This document shows, one piece after another, positions 1-8,186 of a stretch of 32,250 nucleotides of DNA (the stretch's first letter is position 1; each line of letters starts with the position of its first letter). Position numbers and translations under genes: made by a program. Origin of the DNA: Cyanobacteria bacterium HKST-UBA04 (lineage in GTDB: Bacteria > Cyanobacteriota > Vampirovibrionia > Vampirovibrionales > JAGQHJ01); NCBI GenBank assembly GCA_020431915.1, contig JAGQHJ010000024.1, positions 1-32,250 of the forward strand, read 5' to 3'. The notes under the pieces were generated by a model that had not been told where the DNA came from, did not search any database, and saw nothing but the letters and a program-made list of their open reading frames with translations.

Positions 1-2
1 GG

Positions 3-323
3 GCCTTGCACTCTTTGGGGGATGCCCGCAACAAGTTTGAAGCCCAGGTGGCCCTCAACATTATTGTGGTGGTGGTGGAGCACTATTTTGAAAGCCGCCT
101 GAAGCCGGTTTCGGGGCCACCCGAAATTCACACCGATGCCCTTAACCCGTCGGTGCCGATGGTTGGTTCACCCGAGCAACAGGGGATGCAGCGGCAATGG
201 TACGATATCCAGCAATCTTTGAAGTCGGCCCTGCAACTGGTGGCCGATGCCCCCGATGATACCGAGGGTCACGTCATCCCCATGATCCACCAGATGGTCA
301 AATCCACGCTGATGGCTCCCTAA
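3..323 (+). CDS. C-terminal part of an unrecognised protein (5' truncated)
   Basis: The reading frame is open from the left window edge to a TAA at 321-323, so only the last ~106 residues are visible and the true start lies outside. The fragment begins with a hydrophobic, Val-rich helix-like stretch (around VALNIIVVVVEHYFESRL) and continues into a polar segment ending QMVKSTLMAP. I recognise no family. A TTG at 6 could formally start the frame, but nothing resembling a ribosome site can be seen before it, so truncation is the simpler reading. It is followed by 118 bp and then a cluster of three small paralogues on the same strand. Confidence 0.55.
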   Translation, partial: ALHSLGDARNKFEAQVALNIIVVVVEHYFESRLKPVSGPPEIHTDALNPSVPMVGSPEQQGMQRQWYDIQQSLKSALQLVADAPDDTEGHVIPMIHQMVKSTLMAP

Positions 324-351
324 CCACCCCCCGGCTTGTTACAAAACGCGC

Positions 352-371
352 TGTTTGGCTGTGTTTGGCTG
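352..371 (+). repeat. Tandem 10-bp direct repeat
   Basis: TGTTTGGCTG occurs twice back to back (352-361 and 362-371) in the leader of the 442-1017 gene. It is a short exact duplication in otherwise non-repetitive DNA and could be replication slippage or a regulator site. Confidence 0.6.
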
Positions 372-441
372 GCACCGACCCCGTGTTGGTGTTACAACAG
401 TCAGTACAATTGTGGGTGAATGATGTGGAGATGTTTAAGCG

Positions 442-1017
442 ATGCGACTTTCGGCCGTTCAGTTTGGTCAGATTTATGCCTTTGGTTTTCAGAATACCCA
501 GCGTGGGCACCAGGCCCACCAGACCACGGTGCACGACGCCTTTGGGCCGGCCACCCAGGTGGCTGAGGATGGCAGCGTAACCCTGCCCAAGTCGCCTGCC
601 CTTGATGCGCTGCAAGCCCGGTTGGCGGCGTTGTTTACAGATGGCTTTCGGTTTGTGGCCAACCCAACGACGCCCGATGGCCAGGCGCCGTTGGTTTTGC
701 TGACCAACGAGGGCAGTTCGCGCCATGCGGCCAACCACGGCCGCTCTGGTAACCCATCGGCGACGCTGTATGACGCGTATCTTCAAAAAGCCACGCCCAG
801 ACTGTTCCGGTGGCAGGACCAGACCCTCCATGAGGACAGCCCTGCACCCACCCCGACAACAACAGCCCCCTCGGCTGAAGCGGGTGCGCCCCCACCCGAG
901 GAGCCACCGGTAATGACGGCGGCTGACTTTGACGGTCTTGTAATAGCCGGTAATGATGAGACACCTAATGCTTCGCCCGATTCAACTGATTCCGCCAATC
1001 CCGCCAACGACGCCTAG
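442..1017 (+). CDS. Small paralogue family member 1, unknown function
   Basis: A 191-residue protein of unknown function and the first of three tandem related genes. Shared features are an N-terminal motif F-G-x-[IV]-Y (VQFGQIYAF here, residues ~6-14), a middle motif with an aromatic residue and then ANP (FRFVANP), a strand-like LLTN motif (VLLTN), and a C-terminal stretch with a Y/A-rich helix and a Trp (LFRW). Unlike its neighbours it carries a ~55-residue Pro/Thr/Ala/Asp-rich low-complexity tail. No signal peptide or membrane segment is visible. The ATG has GGAG at 427-430, an 11-nt spacing. The stop is 7 nt before the probable GTG start of the next paralogue, so the two are probably co-transcribed. 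Confidence 0.75.
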   Translation: MRLSAVQFGQIYAFGFQNTQRGHQAHQTTVHDAFGPATQVAEDGSVTLPKSPALDALQARLAALFTDGFRFVANPTTPDGQAPLVLLTNEGSSRHAANHGRSGNPSATLYDAYLQKATPRLFRWQDQTLHEDSPAPTPTTTAPSAEAGAPPPEEPPVMTAADFDGLVIAGNDETPNASPDSTDSANPANDA

Positions 1018-1024
1018 ACGGCTT

Positions 1025-1519
1025 GTGAGTGTTTCAAGTGAGGGGTCCCATCATGGTTCCCCGCTCCGGCAAGCGGCCTTCGGGGCCATTTACAAGCTGA
1101 ACCTGCGCGTGGTTGACCCCAGCCAGCCAACAGCCTCCCCGACGCCCTCGAGCTACATGTCGGAGGTCGTGGATATTTTTGGCACGGCGTTTTCCTTAGC
1201 CGACCGTGGCTCGGATGCGGGCCGGGTGACGGTGCACACCGATCGGCACCCGATGTTTACGGCCTTGAGCCAATACGTGTTTGAGCACTTGACGGGGTCA
1301 GACTATAAGTTTGGGTTTTTCAGCAACCCAGAAGCCCTGGGCTATGGCGACACGTATATCCTGACCAACCAAACCGATACCGATTTGGATCAGTTTGGGC
1401 GCACCCATACCAGCACGGCCTTTAACCGCTATGCCCAGCAGGGCCAGCCCTTGTACTTTGACTGGAATGTGGCGACACAAACCTTTGATGTGCGGTCGAA
1501 ACTGGGGGAAACCGCTTAG
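1025..1519 (+). CDS. Small paralogue family member 2, unknown function
   Basis: This is the second member of the tandem family, 164 residues if it starts at GTG 1025. An in-frame ATG at 953 would overlap the previous gene by 65 nt and add a Pro/Arg-rich leader not seen in the siblings, so the GTG is preferred; no clear ribosome site decides it. Shared motifs are AAFGAIYKL near the N-terminus, YKFGFFSNP, then YILTN, and a C-terminal segment with FDW. The product looks soluble, with no signal peptide and no cysteines in the conserved parts. The order of motifs matches the flanking paralogues, which argues for gene duplication rather than chance. Function is unknown. Confidence 0.65.
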   Translation: MSVSSEGSHHGSPLRQAAFGAIYKLNLRVVDPSQPTASPTPSSYMSEVVDIFGTAFSLADRGSDAGRVTVHTDRHPMFTALSQYVFEHLTGSDYKFGFFSNPEALGYGDTYILTNQTDTDLDQFGRTHTSTAFNRYAQQGQPLYFDWNVATQTFDVRSKLGETA

Positions 1520-1582
1520 GGTTTTTGATATGATAGTCGTAGTAATTAAGTGGGCCTTTGGGTCGTATAAAGGACAGTCTCC

Positions 1583-1996
1583 ATGATGCGTGTTTCAACC
1601 ATTCAGCCCCAGTTTGGGCGTGTTTACAGCCTTGCGATTAAGCGCGAGGGGTCGGCGTTTTTTGAAGAGGCGGCCGAAGGCTTGGTGGCGCCCAAGCCCC
1701 CGGTTATACACGACGATGGGACGTTTGCCCACTCCGGGCAAACCGACGAGGTGTTGACAGGGCTTGATGGGATACTGGCCCAAACCGGCGAATCGAATTA
1801 TCGACTGGTGGCCAACCCCGAGTTGGGGCGCAGCAGCGACGTGTATGTGTTAACCAATACCGGCACCCCTGACAAGGACGAGCATGCCAATACGCCTGAA
1901 AAATGGGCTTACTATGCCCAAGCGGCCCATCATCTGGATTTGTGCTGGAACGGGCGTCAGTTGCAGCTGCACCGCAACGAAGCAATAATTCCTTAA
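1583..1996 (+). CDS. Small paralogue family member 3, unknown function
   Basis: This is the third tandem paralogue, 137 residues and the shortest. Family motifs are PQFGRVYSL, YRLVANPELG, YVLTN and LCWNG near the C-terminus. The start is ATG 1583 (a second ATG follows directly), preceded by AAGGA at 1570-1574 with 8-nt spacing. TATAAA at 1566-1571 and TATGAT at 1529-1534 are possible -10 elements, so it may have its own promoter despite lying only 63 nt after member 2. No membrane segment or catalytic signature can be seen. Function is unknown. Confidence 0.75.
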   Translation: MMRVSTIQPQFGRVYSLAIKREGSAFFEEAAEGLVAPKPPVIHDDGTFAHSGQTDEVLTGLDGILAQTGESNYRLVANPELGRSSDVYVLTNTGTPDKDEHANTPEKWAYYAQAAHHLDLCWNGRQLQLHRNEAIIP

Positions 1997-2648
1997 CCCG
2001 CTATAAACAGTCAAAAAAGGGTACAAAGAAAAAGTCCGCTTCCCCCCTCAGAAAGCAGACAGACAACAATGAACAAGTGATGTGATAAAGAAACTTGGAT
2101 AAAACCTAAAGTTCCTTCCCTTGTTAAGATGACGTGATTTATCCCCCCTTGTTGAAAACCTGAGTTTCAGTTAACTCCGTCTTCAAACCACGGTCATCCG
2201 TATCGCGCTAAAAGCAGCGATCACTTGGTTTTTCATTGGACGATGGACTGGTTGGACACTATGTGACTGGATAGTGTAGTGGTCTCTTCCCCTACATCAT
2301 ACCGGCGCATTGGGCCCTAGGTATGCTGTTCTCAAGACCAGTGTATGGTTGGCTCCCCCTGTAAGGCTGTTGATTGCGGGTTGGGTCACAAGCGCAGTTG
2401 GCGCGACAGTTGCCGGCTTGGCAGTATCAAGCCCGGTGGTTTCTGTGATTCTATCTATCTCCTTGAAGACAACCAAGGTGGTTATCTGCATCAGGTGCGG
2501 GATTTAAGGTTTTCTTTATATTCCCGGCTCACTTGTATAAACGTGTCCAGCCGAAAATTGATGCTAGTAGGTTACGGGAATTAAACATTTTTTATATAAA
2601 AATACAGACTATACTTGGGTTTCGGCGGTTTGTGCCCGGAAAACCGGC
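1997..2648. other. Gene-free stretch with several hairpins
   Basis: These 652 bp lie between the paralogue cluster and the convergent asparaginase gene and contain no convincing coding sequence. Visible structure: a perfect 7-bp hairpin ACACTAT/ATAGTGT (2256-2262 / 2271-2277, 8-nt loop); CCGGCTTG paired with CAAGCCCGG with one bulge (2413-2420 / 2428-2436); CCTTG/CAAGG (2461-2465 / 2474-2478); and an AT palindrome TTTTTATATAAAAA at 2589-2602. Short open frames on both strands at ~2297-2507 lack ribosome sites. A structured non-coding RNA is possible, but I match none of the known ones (no tmRNA, RNase P or SRP signature). Confidence 0.5.
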
Positions 2649-3701
2649 TCAGGCTGTGGGTGAAACCCAGGGAAACGTCATGGAGAAGTGGCCGACAGGC
2701 TGGCCCTGGTCGTTGCGCTGGGTGGTGGCCAGTGCCGGGTCGGCCGTCAAAAGCTGGGTTTCTTGTGCATCGAGCCATTGCAGGTTGGCCAGCAGGTGCA
2801 CCACGTAGCGGTTTCGTATGTCCAGCCGCCCGTCCCACACCTTTAAAATGAGCGCCTGCTGCCGTTGGCGATGAACCACGCCGAGTACCCCTTCTGCCCC
2901 CACCTTGGCCAGCAGACGGCCCTGGCTGACGGTCATCAGGCGGCTGTCAATGCGCTGCGCGTCGCCGACCAGTGCCGGGTGGGTGGTCATGGCTTCAACC
3001 ACCCGATGCCATTTGGGGTTGGTGGCCAACTGGGCCATGGCCCGGCCGGCAGCCGCCATGCTGATGCCAAACGTCGGTACACCACAGCCGTCAATGAGGT
3101 TGTCCAGCTCGGTGGTGCCGGCTGCCTGTTGCAGGGCTTTTAAAATGGCTTGCTGTATCGGGTGGTCCGGTTCGGTATAGCCGGCCAGATCCCAGCCATG
3201 CCAGTGGCAGGCCAACAGCAGGCCGGCATGCTTGCCCGAGCAATTATGGTACAAGGGGGTTTTGGGATGGCCTTCGGTACACAGCCGGGCCCGGTGATCG
3301 GCATCCAGGGGCCAGGTGGCTCCGCAGGCCAAGTGTTGGGTGGAGGCGCCGGCAAGGTGTAGTATTTCCTCGACCAAGCCGGTTTGTTCGGGCAGGCCAG
3401 CGTGCGAGGCGGCAATAATGGCCCATTGCCGGGGGCTCAGTTCGTTGGCACGGGGATGAGACAGCAGGGCGACGGCTTGAAGGGGTTTGATCATGGAGCG
3501 GGTGATCAGCCGGGTTTGGTTGGAAGCCGGGAACTGTTGCACGATTTGGCCGTCATAGGAGACAACGGCTGCCGACACGTGGTGGGTGGTTTCACACACG
3601 CCCGAGGGGCCGTGGCGATGGCACCGCCATGCCCGAACCCCAATGGCCGGCGTGGCGGCGTCGGGATTGATGTCTACAGTATTTAAGGGATACCCGTTCA
3701 T
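2649..3701 (-). CDS. L-asparaginase, rhizobial (AnsA/ReAV) type
   Basis: A 350-residue protein of the thermolabile rhizobial asparaginase family, predicted to hydrolyse L-asparagine to aspartate and ammonia in the cytoplasm. The residues known from Rhizobium etli asparaginase are all in place: Ser-x-x-Lys (S69, K72 in RSMIKP), the second Ser (S99 in ASHAG), and the zinc-site Cys/Lys/Cys (C154 and K157 in HNCSGKHAG, C206 in DGCGVPTFG). Length is normal for the family. It is divergent from the TonB-like gene, with palindromes between them that may control it. It stands alone, with no transporter or aspartase beside it. It is not related in sequence to the E. coli AnsA/AnsB fold. Confidence 0.9.
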   Translation of the reverse strand: MNGYPLNTVDINPDAATPAIGVRAWRCHRHGPSGVCETTHHVSAAVVSYDGQIVQQFPASNQTRLITRSMIKPLQAVALLSHPRANELSPRQWAIIAASHAGLPEQTGLVEEILHLAGASTQHLACGATWPLDADHRARLCTEGHPKTPLYHNCSGKHAGLLLACHWHGWDLAGYTEPDHPIQQAILKALQQAAGTTELDNLIDGCGVPTFGISMAAAGRAMAQLATNPKWHRVVEAMTTHPALVGDAQRIDSRLMTVSQGRLLAKVGAEGVLGVVHRQRQQALILKVWDGRLDIRNRYVVHLLANLQWLDAQETQLLTADPALATTQRNDQGQPVGHFSMTFPWVSPTA

Positions 3702-3721
3702 AGGTCTGACGCGCTACAATG

Positions 3722-3746
3722 GTTATAATTTATAACGTGTATACAC
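3722..3746. promoter_or_regulatory. Two abutting perfect palindromes in a divergent promoter region
   Basis: GTTATAATTTATAAC (3722-3736, 7-bp arms) is followed without a gap by GTGTATACAC (3737-3746, 5-bp arms). They lie 21 nt upstream of the asparaginase ATG (minus) and ~210 nt before the TonB-like ATG (plus). Each strand of the first palindrome contains TATAAT/TATAAA-like -10 sequences, so the site could be both promoter core and operator. The protein that would bind is unknown. Confidence 0.4.
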
Positions 3747-3958
3747 TATATTTACCCCTTTGGCCCCATGTCAGCAATATGTCAGCCATGGCCTAAGGCA
3801 CCCCTCCATGGGGCTGGTCCGATCAGGCTGTGCTGATGCCGCTCCGTCAGGGTGCTTGTAATGCCGACAAGAAGCCACCGCCTCTCGATTTAAACGCCGT
3901 GTATGGCACAGATGATCGCCTGATCCGCATTGTGTCCCTCATAGATTGATCGGTTTTG

Positions 3959-5242
3959 ATGAGCCTAAATCAGCCCAACCAACCCAAGAAAAAGCCTTCT
4001 TCTTTTACCATCCCCAGGGATGTGCCTGAGCTTGCGCCGGTTACCCCTTCCGGCCCGGTTAAGCTGCTGACGCCTACCAAAACCATGCCCATGTGGCTGG
4101 CCACCCTTTTGAGTCTGGGCACCCACGTGCTTACCCCGGCTTTTGTGGCGCTGGTGCTGTTTATTTTGATGTTTCTGGGGATCAGCTTCTTTACGTTTAA
4201 CCGCCCCGAACCGGTCCGTGATATCGAGTTTCAGCTGGTCGAGGCGCCCGAGGAAAAACCGCGTGACCCCAATACGCGCAACCGTGCCGAACGCAACACC
4301 CGTGCCGGTGGCGAAAAAAAGCTGAACCTGCGCGAAGCGGAAAGCGAAACCGCTGCCGGATCGGCGGCCAAGAAAGCGACCAACCGGCCCAACGTGGTTC
4401 AACCCAAGCCACAACCCCGGCCACAGCCGCAAACGGTTAGCCAACCCAAACCGCAACCCCGGCCGCAGCAGGCGCCAAAGGCGGTTAGCAAGCCAACGCC
4501 CAAACCGGCAGCCCAGCCCCAGCAAACACCGGTTAAAACGGTAACCGAGCCGACGCCAACCCCTACGCCCCGTCCGCCGAGAAAAGTGCCTACCAAAAAA
4601 CCCACGGTCAGCAGTATTCGCCCTTCCACTACCCGGCCCAGCCCCTTGTCGCCCATTCAGGTGCCTTCCGGTGCTGCTCCGGTTACTACGACCGGCCCGG
4701 TGGTCAAGGGCGGTTCGTCTTCCTCCGAGGCCGATGGCGCAGCTATTGGTAGTAGCGGTGGCCCGGCCACTCTGCCCGGTCGGTTTGCCCGACCGTCTGC
4801 CGGTGGTTCTGCCGGTGGCCCGTCTTCCAGTGGCTCAGCCGGTGGTCAGCCCGGATCCGGCGGAACGGGTGCTGCCAACCGAGCCGGCTCGCCCGGTGGT
4901 GGTGGTGGACGGCCCGGTATCGATGCCGTGGCCGAACCCAACTTTGGCCCCTACCTGGCCGAGCTGCAGCGGCGTATTCGACGCAACTGGCATCCGCCCG
5001 AGGAGCGGTCAAGCAATGTGGTGATGGTGGTCTTCAATATTGGCCGTGACGGCCGACTGCTGAGCCAGCAAATTATTCGCAGCTCCGGTTCGGCTCAGGC
5101 CGACTCGGCGGCCCGCTATGCCGTGGAACGCTCCGCGCCTTTCCGGCCCCTGCCGCCGGAGTATACCAAGAGCAGCATCAGCATCGAGTTTACCTTTGAC
5201 TACAAGTACATGAACTCGACGATGGGGGCCTTCCGCCACTAG
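3959..5242 (+). CDS. TonB-like energy-transducing protein
   Basis: A 427-residue protein with TonB/TolA architecture: a short cytoplasmic N-terminus, one membrane segment at about residues 45-75, then a long Pro/Lys/Gln-rich linker with repeats such as QPKPQPRPQ. A Gly/Ser-rich stretch follows, and last a C-terminal TonB-type domain (about residues 325-420: YLAELQRRIRRNWHPP, then VVFNIGRDGRL and RSSGSAQADSAARYAV). Such proteins couple inner-membrane energy to outer-membrane transport or stability, usually with ExbB/ExbD or TolQ/TolR, none of which is in this window. ATG 3959 is chosen over the TTG directly before it. It is the best evidence here for an outer membrane. Confidence 0.8.
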   Translation: MSLNQPNQPKKKPSSFTIPRDVPELAPVTPSGPVKLLTPTKTMPMWLATLLSLGTHVLTPAFVALVLFILMFLGISFFTFNRPEPVRDIEFQLVEAPEEKPRDPNTRNRAERNTRAGGEKKLNLREAESETAAGSAAKKATNRPNVVQPKPQPRPQPQTVSQPKPQPRPQQAPKAVSKPTPKPAAQPQQTPVKTVTEPTPTPTPRPPRKVPTKKPTVSSIRPSTTRPSPLSPIQVPSGAAPVTTTGPVVKGGSSSSEADGAAIGSSGGPATLPGRFARPSAGGSAGGPSSSGSAGGQPGSGGTGAANRAGSPGGGGGRPGIDAVAEPNFGPYLAELQRRIRRNWHPPEERSSNVVMVVFNIGRDGRLLSQQIIRSSGSAQADSAARYAVERSAPFRPLPPEYTKSSISIEFTFDYKYMNSTMGAFRH

Positions 5243-5283
5243 GTTTGCAGGGAGGCGTTCTCTCTTGAGGGGGAGCCAAACAC

Positions 5284-5326
5284 CAAAAACACCCTGACCG
5301 GTTCAGAAAAAACCAACCAGGGTGTT
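5284..5326 (-). terminator. Rho-independent terminator for the 5376-5984 gene
   Basis: AACACCCTG (5288-5296) pairs with CAGGGTGTT (5318-5326), with an inner GGTT/AACC pairing. Read on the minus strand the stem is followed by a T run, as expected downstream of the minus-strand gene ending at 5376. On the plus strand there is no T run, but it may also stop the TonB-like transcript. Confidence 0.65.
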
Positions 5327-5375
5327 GTAGGGTATTGTTCAGAGAAGGAGGAGAAGAAAAACGGTTGCTTGGCGG

Positions 5376-5984
5376 TTAGGCGATGGCGTCCACAATGCGT
5401 TTAGGGGTTGCGGGGGCTTGTGGGTTCAGTTCGTCCTGTTCCGGGGCCGGAATTCGGTGGCCTTGGACGAGTTCTTGCAGCTTGGCTTCGGCATGCTCAA
5501 TGTCGCCGGGGCTGGCCATCGCCACTTCAAACCGGCCCTTGGGGCCGGTGCTAACCAGAAACATCTTGCCGCTACGGCTTTCCACGTGGCTGCGTTGTCT
5601 GGTGGGGTCGCCATGGCGGGCCACGAAGGCGGCTCTAAAAGTTTGGGCCGGTGACAGGTCGGTGGTTTCAAACTCGATGGGCTGGCCTGTGTGCTTGTTG
5701 ACCACCACGGCATGGTCGCCGCCGGTTTCTCGGTCGCCAAACATGGCATAGGTGTGCATGAACTGGTCGCCGGTATCGACTTGCCCGGCTCCCAGTACGG
5801 TATAACGGCCGTCGGTTTCCCCGGCATGAGTGGTGAGGAAATCGGATCCGCCTGTCGACACGTCTGTCGAGATGGTTGCCAAATGGGTGTCTGGGGAAGT
5901 TTGGGAAGTGGGGGCGGTTTGGTGGTGGTGGCCATTGTGGCCGCTGTGGCCGCCGTGAAGTTTGAGCAGGCTGGTAATCGACAT
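5376..5984 (-). CDS. Unrecognised protein with His/Gly-rich N-terminus
   Basis: A 202-residue protein of no family I know. Residues ~9-21 are rich in His and Gly (HGGHSGHNGHHH), a composition typical of metal-binding tails. The rest is polar, with a possible beta-rich core from about 60 to 170 (YTVLGAGQVDTGDQF, then FLVSTGPKGRFEVAMASPGD). There is no signal peptide, membrane helix or cysteine motif. It is transcribed away from pcm, behind an AT-rich leader of ~200 bp, and is followed by a good terminator, so it is probably a single-gene unit. Metal binding is only a suggestion from composition. Confidence 0.6.
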   Translation of the reverse strand: MSITSLLKLHGGHSGHNGHHHQTAPTSQTSPDTHLATISTDVSTGGSDFLTTHAGETDGRYTVLGAGQVDTGDQFMHTYAMFGDRETGGDHAVVVNKHTGQPIEFETTDLSPAQTFRAAFVARHGDPTRQRSHVESRSGKMFLVSTGPKGRFEVAMASPGDIEHAEAKLQELVQGHRIPAPEQDELNPQAPATPKRIVDAIA

Positions 5985-6048
5985 AAGGCTGCAGGGTCTC
6001 GCGGTTAAGTAACGGTATGTTAGCCGTAGTAAAGACGTTGAACGCGCA

Positions 6049-6072
6049 AAGTTGCTATCAAGTTTGCAACTT
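6049..6072. promoter_or_regulatory. Inverted repeat upstream of the His-rich protein gene
   Basis: AAGTTGC (6049-6055) and GCAACTT (6066-6072) form a perfect 7-bp inverted repeat with a 10-nt centre, 65 nt upstream of the minus-strand start at 5984 and inside an AT-rich leader. An operator or leader hairpin is plausible; nothing identifies the regulator. Confidence 0.3.
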
Positions 6073-6188
6073 ATTTATAAATTGACTGCTTTAAAATGTA
6101 TGTAATTGACGCTCAGATGACATATAAAACCATGGCCCCCAGGTTGCGTCAACCACCTCCCTCAGGTTAGTAGGAAAAGTGGTTTGTC

Positions 6189-6836
6189 TTACCCGTTGTG
6201 GCCAACGAGCGGCACGAAGCGGACACTCCCCAGGTCGATTTGGTTGAGGCCCCCGTTGCGCTTGACCAGCTTGTACAGGGTTTGGGCACCATTGGCCGGG
6301 CCTTTGGGGTAGACCATAATGCCGCCGTCGTCGCAGAGCTGGTCGACCAGCGATTGCGGGTAGTGTTCGGTGGCGGCCGTCACGATAATGCGATCGTAGG
6401 GGGCTTGCTCAGGGTAGCCGTTGGCGCCGTTGCCCACCACAAACTGGATGTGGCCCTGGCGGGTATACCCCAACTCGTCAAGCAGGTGCTGGGCCTGTTG
6501 GCTCAGGTGGCCATGGCGTTCGATGGTGGTTACGGTTGCCCCGAGCTCGGCCAGCACGGCGGTTTGGTAACCGGAACCCGTGCCGATTTCCAACACGCGC
6601 GCATTCGGGGTCACCTCAAGGGCCTCGCTCATCAGGGCCACGATGTAGGGTTGCGAAATGGTTTGTTCGCAGTCAATGGCAAAGGCATGGTCGCCGTAGG
6701 CCGACGCGTTGGAGTCAAAAGAGGCAAAGCGGTGCCGGGGCACGGCAGCCATGGCGGCCAGTACCCGTTCGTTGGTAATGCCTCGCCGACGCAATTGGGT
6801 GTCTACCATTTGCTGGGCCAGGGCGGGGTCGGGCAT
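6189..6836 (-). CDS. pcm: Protein-L-isoaspartate O-methyltransferase
   Basis: A 215-residue cytosolic SAM-dependent methyltransferase that methylates isoaspartyl residues so that age-damaged proteins can be repaired. Family marks are the N-terminal block with RRGITNERVLAAMAAVPRHRF, the TISQPYIVALM motif (59-69), the SAM-binding motif VLEIGTGSGYQTAVL (81-95), and the DRIIVTAA motif near 149. Length is typical. Its ATG directly follows the stop of the upstream regulator gene (TAA then ATG, no gap), so it is the last gene of a kinase-regulator-pcm operon, and translation is probably coupled. The tie between a two-component system and protein repair is unusual but could simply be shared stress expression. 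Confidence 0.92.
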   Translation of the reverse strand: MPDPALAQQMVDTQLRRRGITNERVLAAMAAVPRHRFASFDSNASAYGDHAFAIDCEQTISQPYIVALMSEALEVTPNARVLEIGTGSGYQTAVLAELGATVTTIERHGHLSQQAQHLLDELGYTRQGHIQFVVGNGANGYPEQAPYDRIIVTAATEHYPQSLVDQLCDDGGIMVYPKGPANGAQTLYKLVKRNGGLNQIDLGSVRFVPLVGHNG

Positions 6837-8186
6837 TTACCGGGCCACCAAATCGGGCTTGGTTTTCAGGAAGTGCTCGACCCAGGTAAACAGGCTCGAC
6901 AGTTCAAAGGGTTTAGGCAGATACAAATCGGCACCGGCATTCAGGGCCTGGTCTCGATCATGCAGGGAGCTGATGCAGATGACCACCAGATCGCGGGTCA
7001 CGTCGTTGCTTCTGAGCCACTGGATAAAGCCCCAGCCTTCCTCGGGGTTGCCTTGCATGATCGGATCCATCAGCACCATATCGATTTCTGTTTCGCCAAT
7101 CGTGGCTTGGGCTTCCTGTTCGTTGACGGCCACCAGGATTTCGTAGCCCTGCATTTCGAGCGTACTTTTAAGCAGAAAGGCCATGGCGGCATCGGCCTCG
7201 ACCACCAGAATACGCTGGATGCGTTGGGGAACGAGCTTGACGTCGCCCGTCAACTTCAGCCGCTCGCTGGTCCAGTTGCTGCCGTAGGCGGCCTTGGCCA
7301 GGTTCTTCATTTCGATGACGCTGTTGAACACCGACTGGTAACCACGATGCAGGCGGTTTTCGCTGGTGTTAATGCCAATGCTCAGGCAGACAAAGGGAAC
7401 GCGCATGCTCACGTTCTCGTTGACCACTGAAATCAGGTAGCCGCGCTTCTGATCCCGTTCCGAATAGAAGTTGGGCACGACTTCGTCAAACTGCTTGCAC
7501 AGCGACTGAGCCAGCAGCTCGGCCTTGTCGGGGGTTGAAAGGATAAGGAAGTGCTCGTTGTCGGTCTGCCCCACAATGTCGGGTGGCAGTACCAGGCTTT
7601 TAAGCAGGGCAGCCAGGGTTTTTAAAATTTGTTCGCTGGGCATCCGGCCATACACTTCTTCGTAGACGTGCAGGTTGGTCAGTTCCACCATCATCAGCGC
7701 CCAAGCCATATCCAGGTTCATGCGGCGCTGGATGAGACGGCTGAACAGGTGCAGCCCTGGCAGGCGCGTCCGGCTGTCCGACAGGAGTTCCACGTTTCGG
7801 CGCAGGTGAACCAGCAACCGGACCGCAAATTCCTCTGGTTCGATGTCAATGGTCAGGTAGTCGTCGGCGCCGCTCAGGAAGAAATCAATCCGTTCGTCTT
7901 TCTGCCCCGACTCGGAGGCCACGACGATAATGGGTCGGTGTTCGGGCATCTTGCCGCGAATATCCAGGCAGACCTGTTTGACGGCATCGCGTCCCCCCTC
8001 GGCACTTAGGCTGTCGAGGAAAAACACCACCAAGTCGGGCAGGGCCGAGGTAATAATGGGGCTGGCTTGGGCAATGTTGTTGCTTTCAATGGATTGAACC
8101 AGGTTTTCCTGGTTCAGTTCGGCGCGTAACACGTCGGCAAGCTGTTCAGGCGGTTGGCCAATAAGGTGGACGAGCTGGAAGGTCAT
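6837..8186 (-). CDS. Response regulator: receiver - degenerate GGDEF - receiver
   Basis: A 449-residue cytoplasmic signalling protein with three parts. Residues ~1-130 are a worn receiver: Asp at 58 (VVFFLDS), but the usual Lys after GADDYL is replaced (TIDIE). Residues ~135-310 follow the GGDEF fold (SRTRLPGLHLFSRLIQRR at its start), but the GGDEF signature reads DNEHF (210-214), so cyclase activity is unlikely. Residues ~325-445 are a complete receiver: acidic pair E330/D332, phospho-acceptor D374 (LMDP), S406/S407 and K425 (LPKPFE). There is no DNA-binding domain. It overlaps the kinase gene by ATGA (8183-8186), so the two are almost certainly partners. AAGGGG 10 nt before the ATG serves as ribosome site. 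Confidence 0.85.
   Translation of the reverse strand: MTFQLVHLIGQPPEQLADVLRAELNQENLVQSIESNNIAQASPIITSALPDLVVFFLDSLSAEGGRDAVKQVCLDIRGKMPEHRPIIVVASESGQKDERIDFFLSGADDYLTIDIEPEEFAVRLLVHLRRNVELLSDSRTRLPGLHLFSRLIQRRMNLDMAWALMMVELTNLHVYEEVYGRMPSEQILKTLAALLKSLVLPPDIVGQTDNEHFLILSTPDKAELLAQSLCKQFDEVVPNFYSERDQKRGYLISVVNENVSMRVPFVCLSIGINTSENRLHRGYQSVFNSVIEMKNLAKAAYGSNWTSERLKLTGDVKLVPQRIQRILVVEADAAMAFLLKSTLEMQGYEILVAVNEQEAQATIGETEIDMVLMDPIMQGNPEEGWGFIQWLRSNDVTRDLVVICISSLHDRDQALNAGADLYLPKPFELSSLFTWVEHFLKTKPDLVAR

Noticed and set aside
2297-2507. Short open frames on both strands (64 and 65 codons)
   Set aside because: No ribosome site, no recognised motif, and both strands open at once, as expected by chance.
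2617-2668. Inverted repeat GGGTTTC/GAAACCC near the end of the asparaginase gene, considered as a terminator
   Set aside because: One arm lies inside the coding sequence and the loop is ~38 nt, so it is unlikely to act as an intrinsic terminator.
6198-7430. Long plus-strand open frame (410 codons) across pcm and the regulator
   Set aside because: It lies opposite two genes with clear family motifs; its translation is His/Gly/Val-rich, typical of an antisense shadow in GC-rich DNA.
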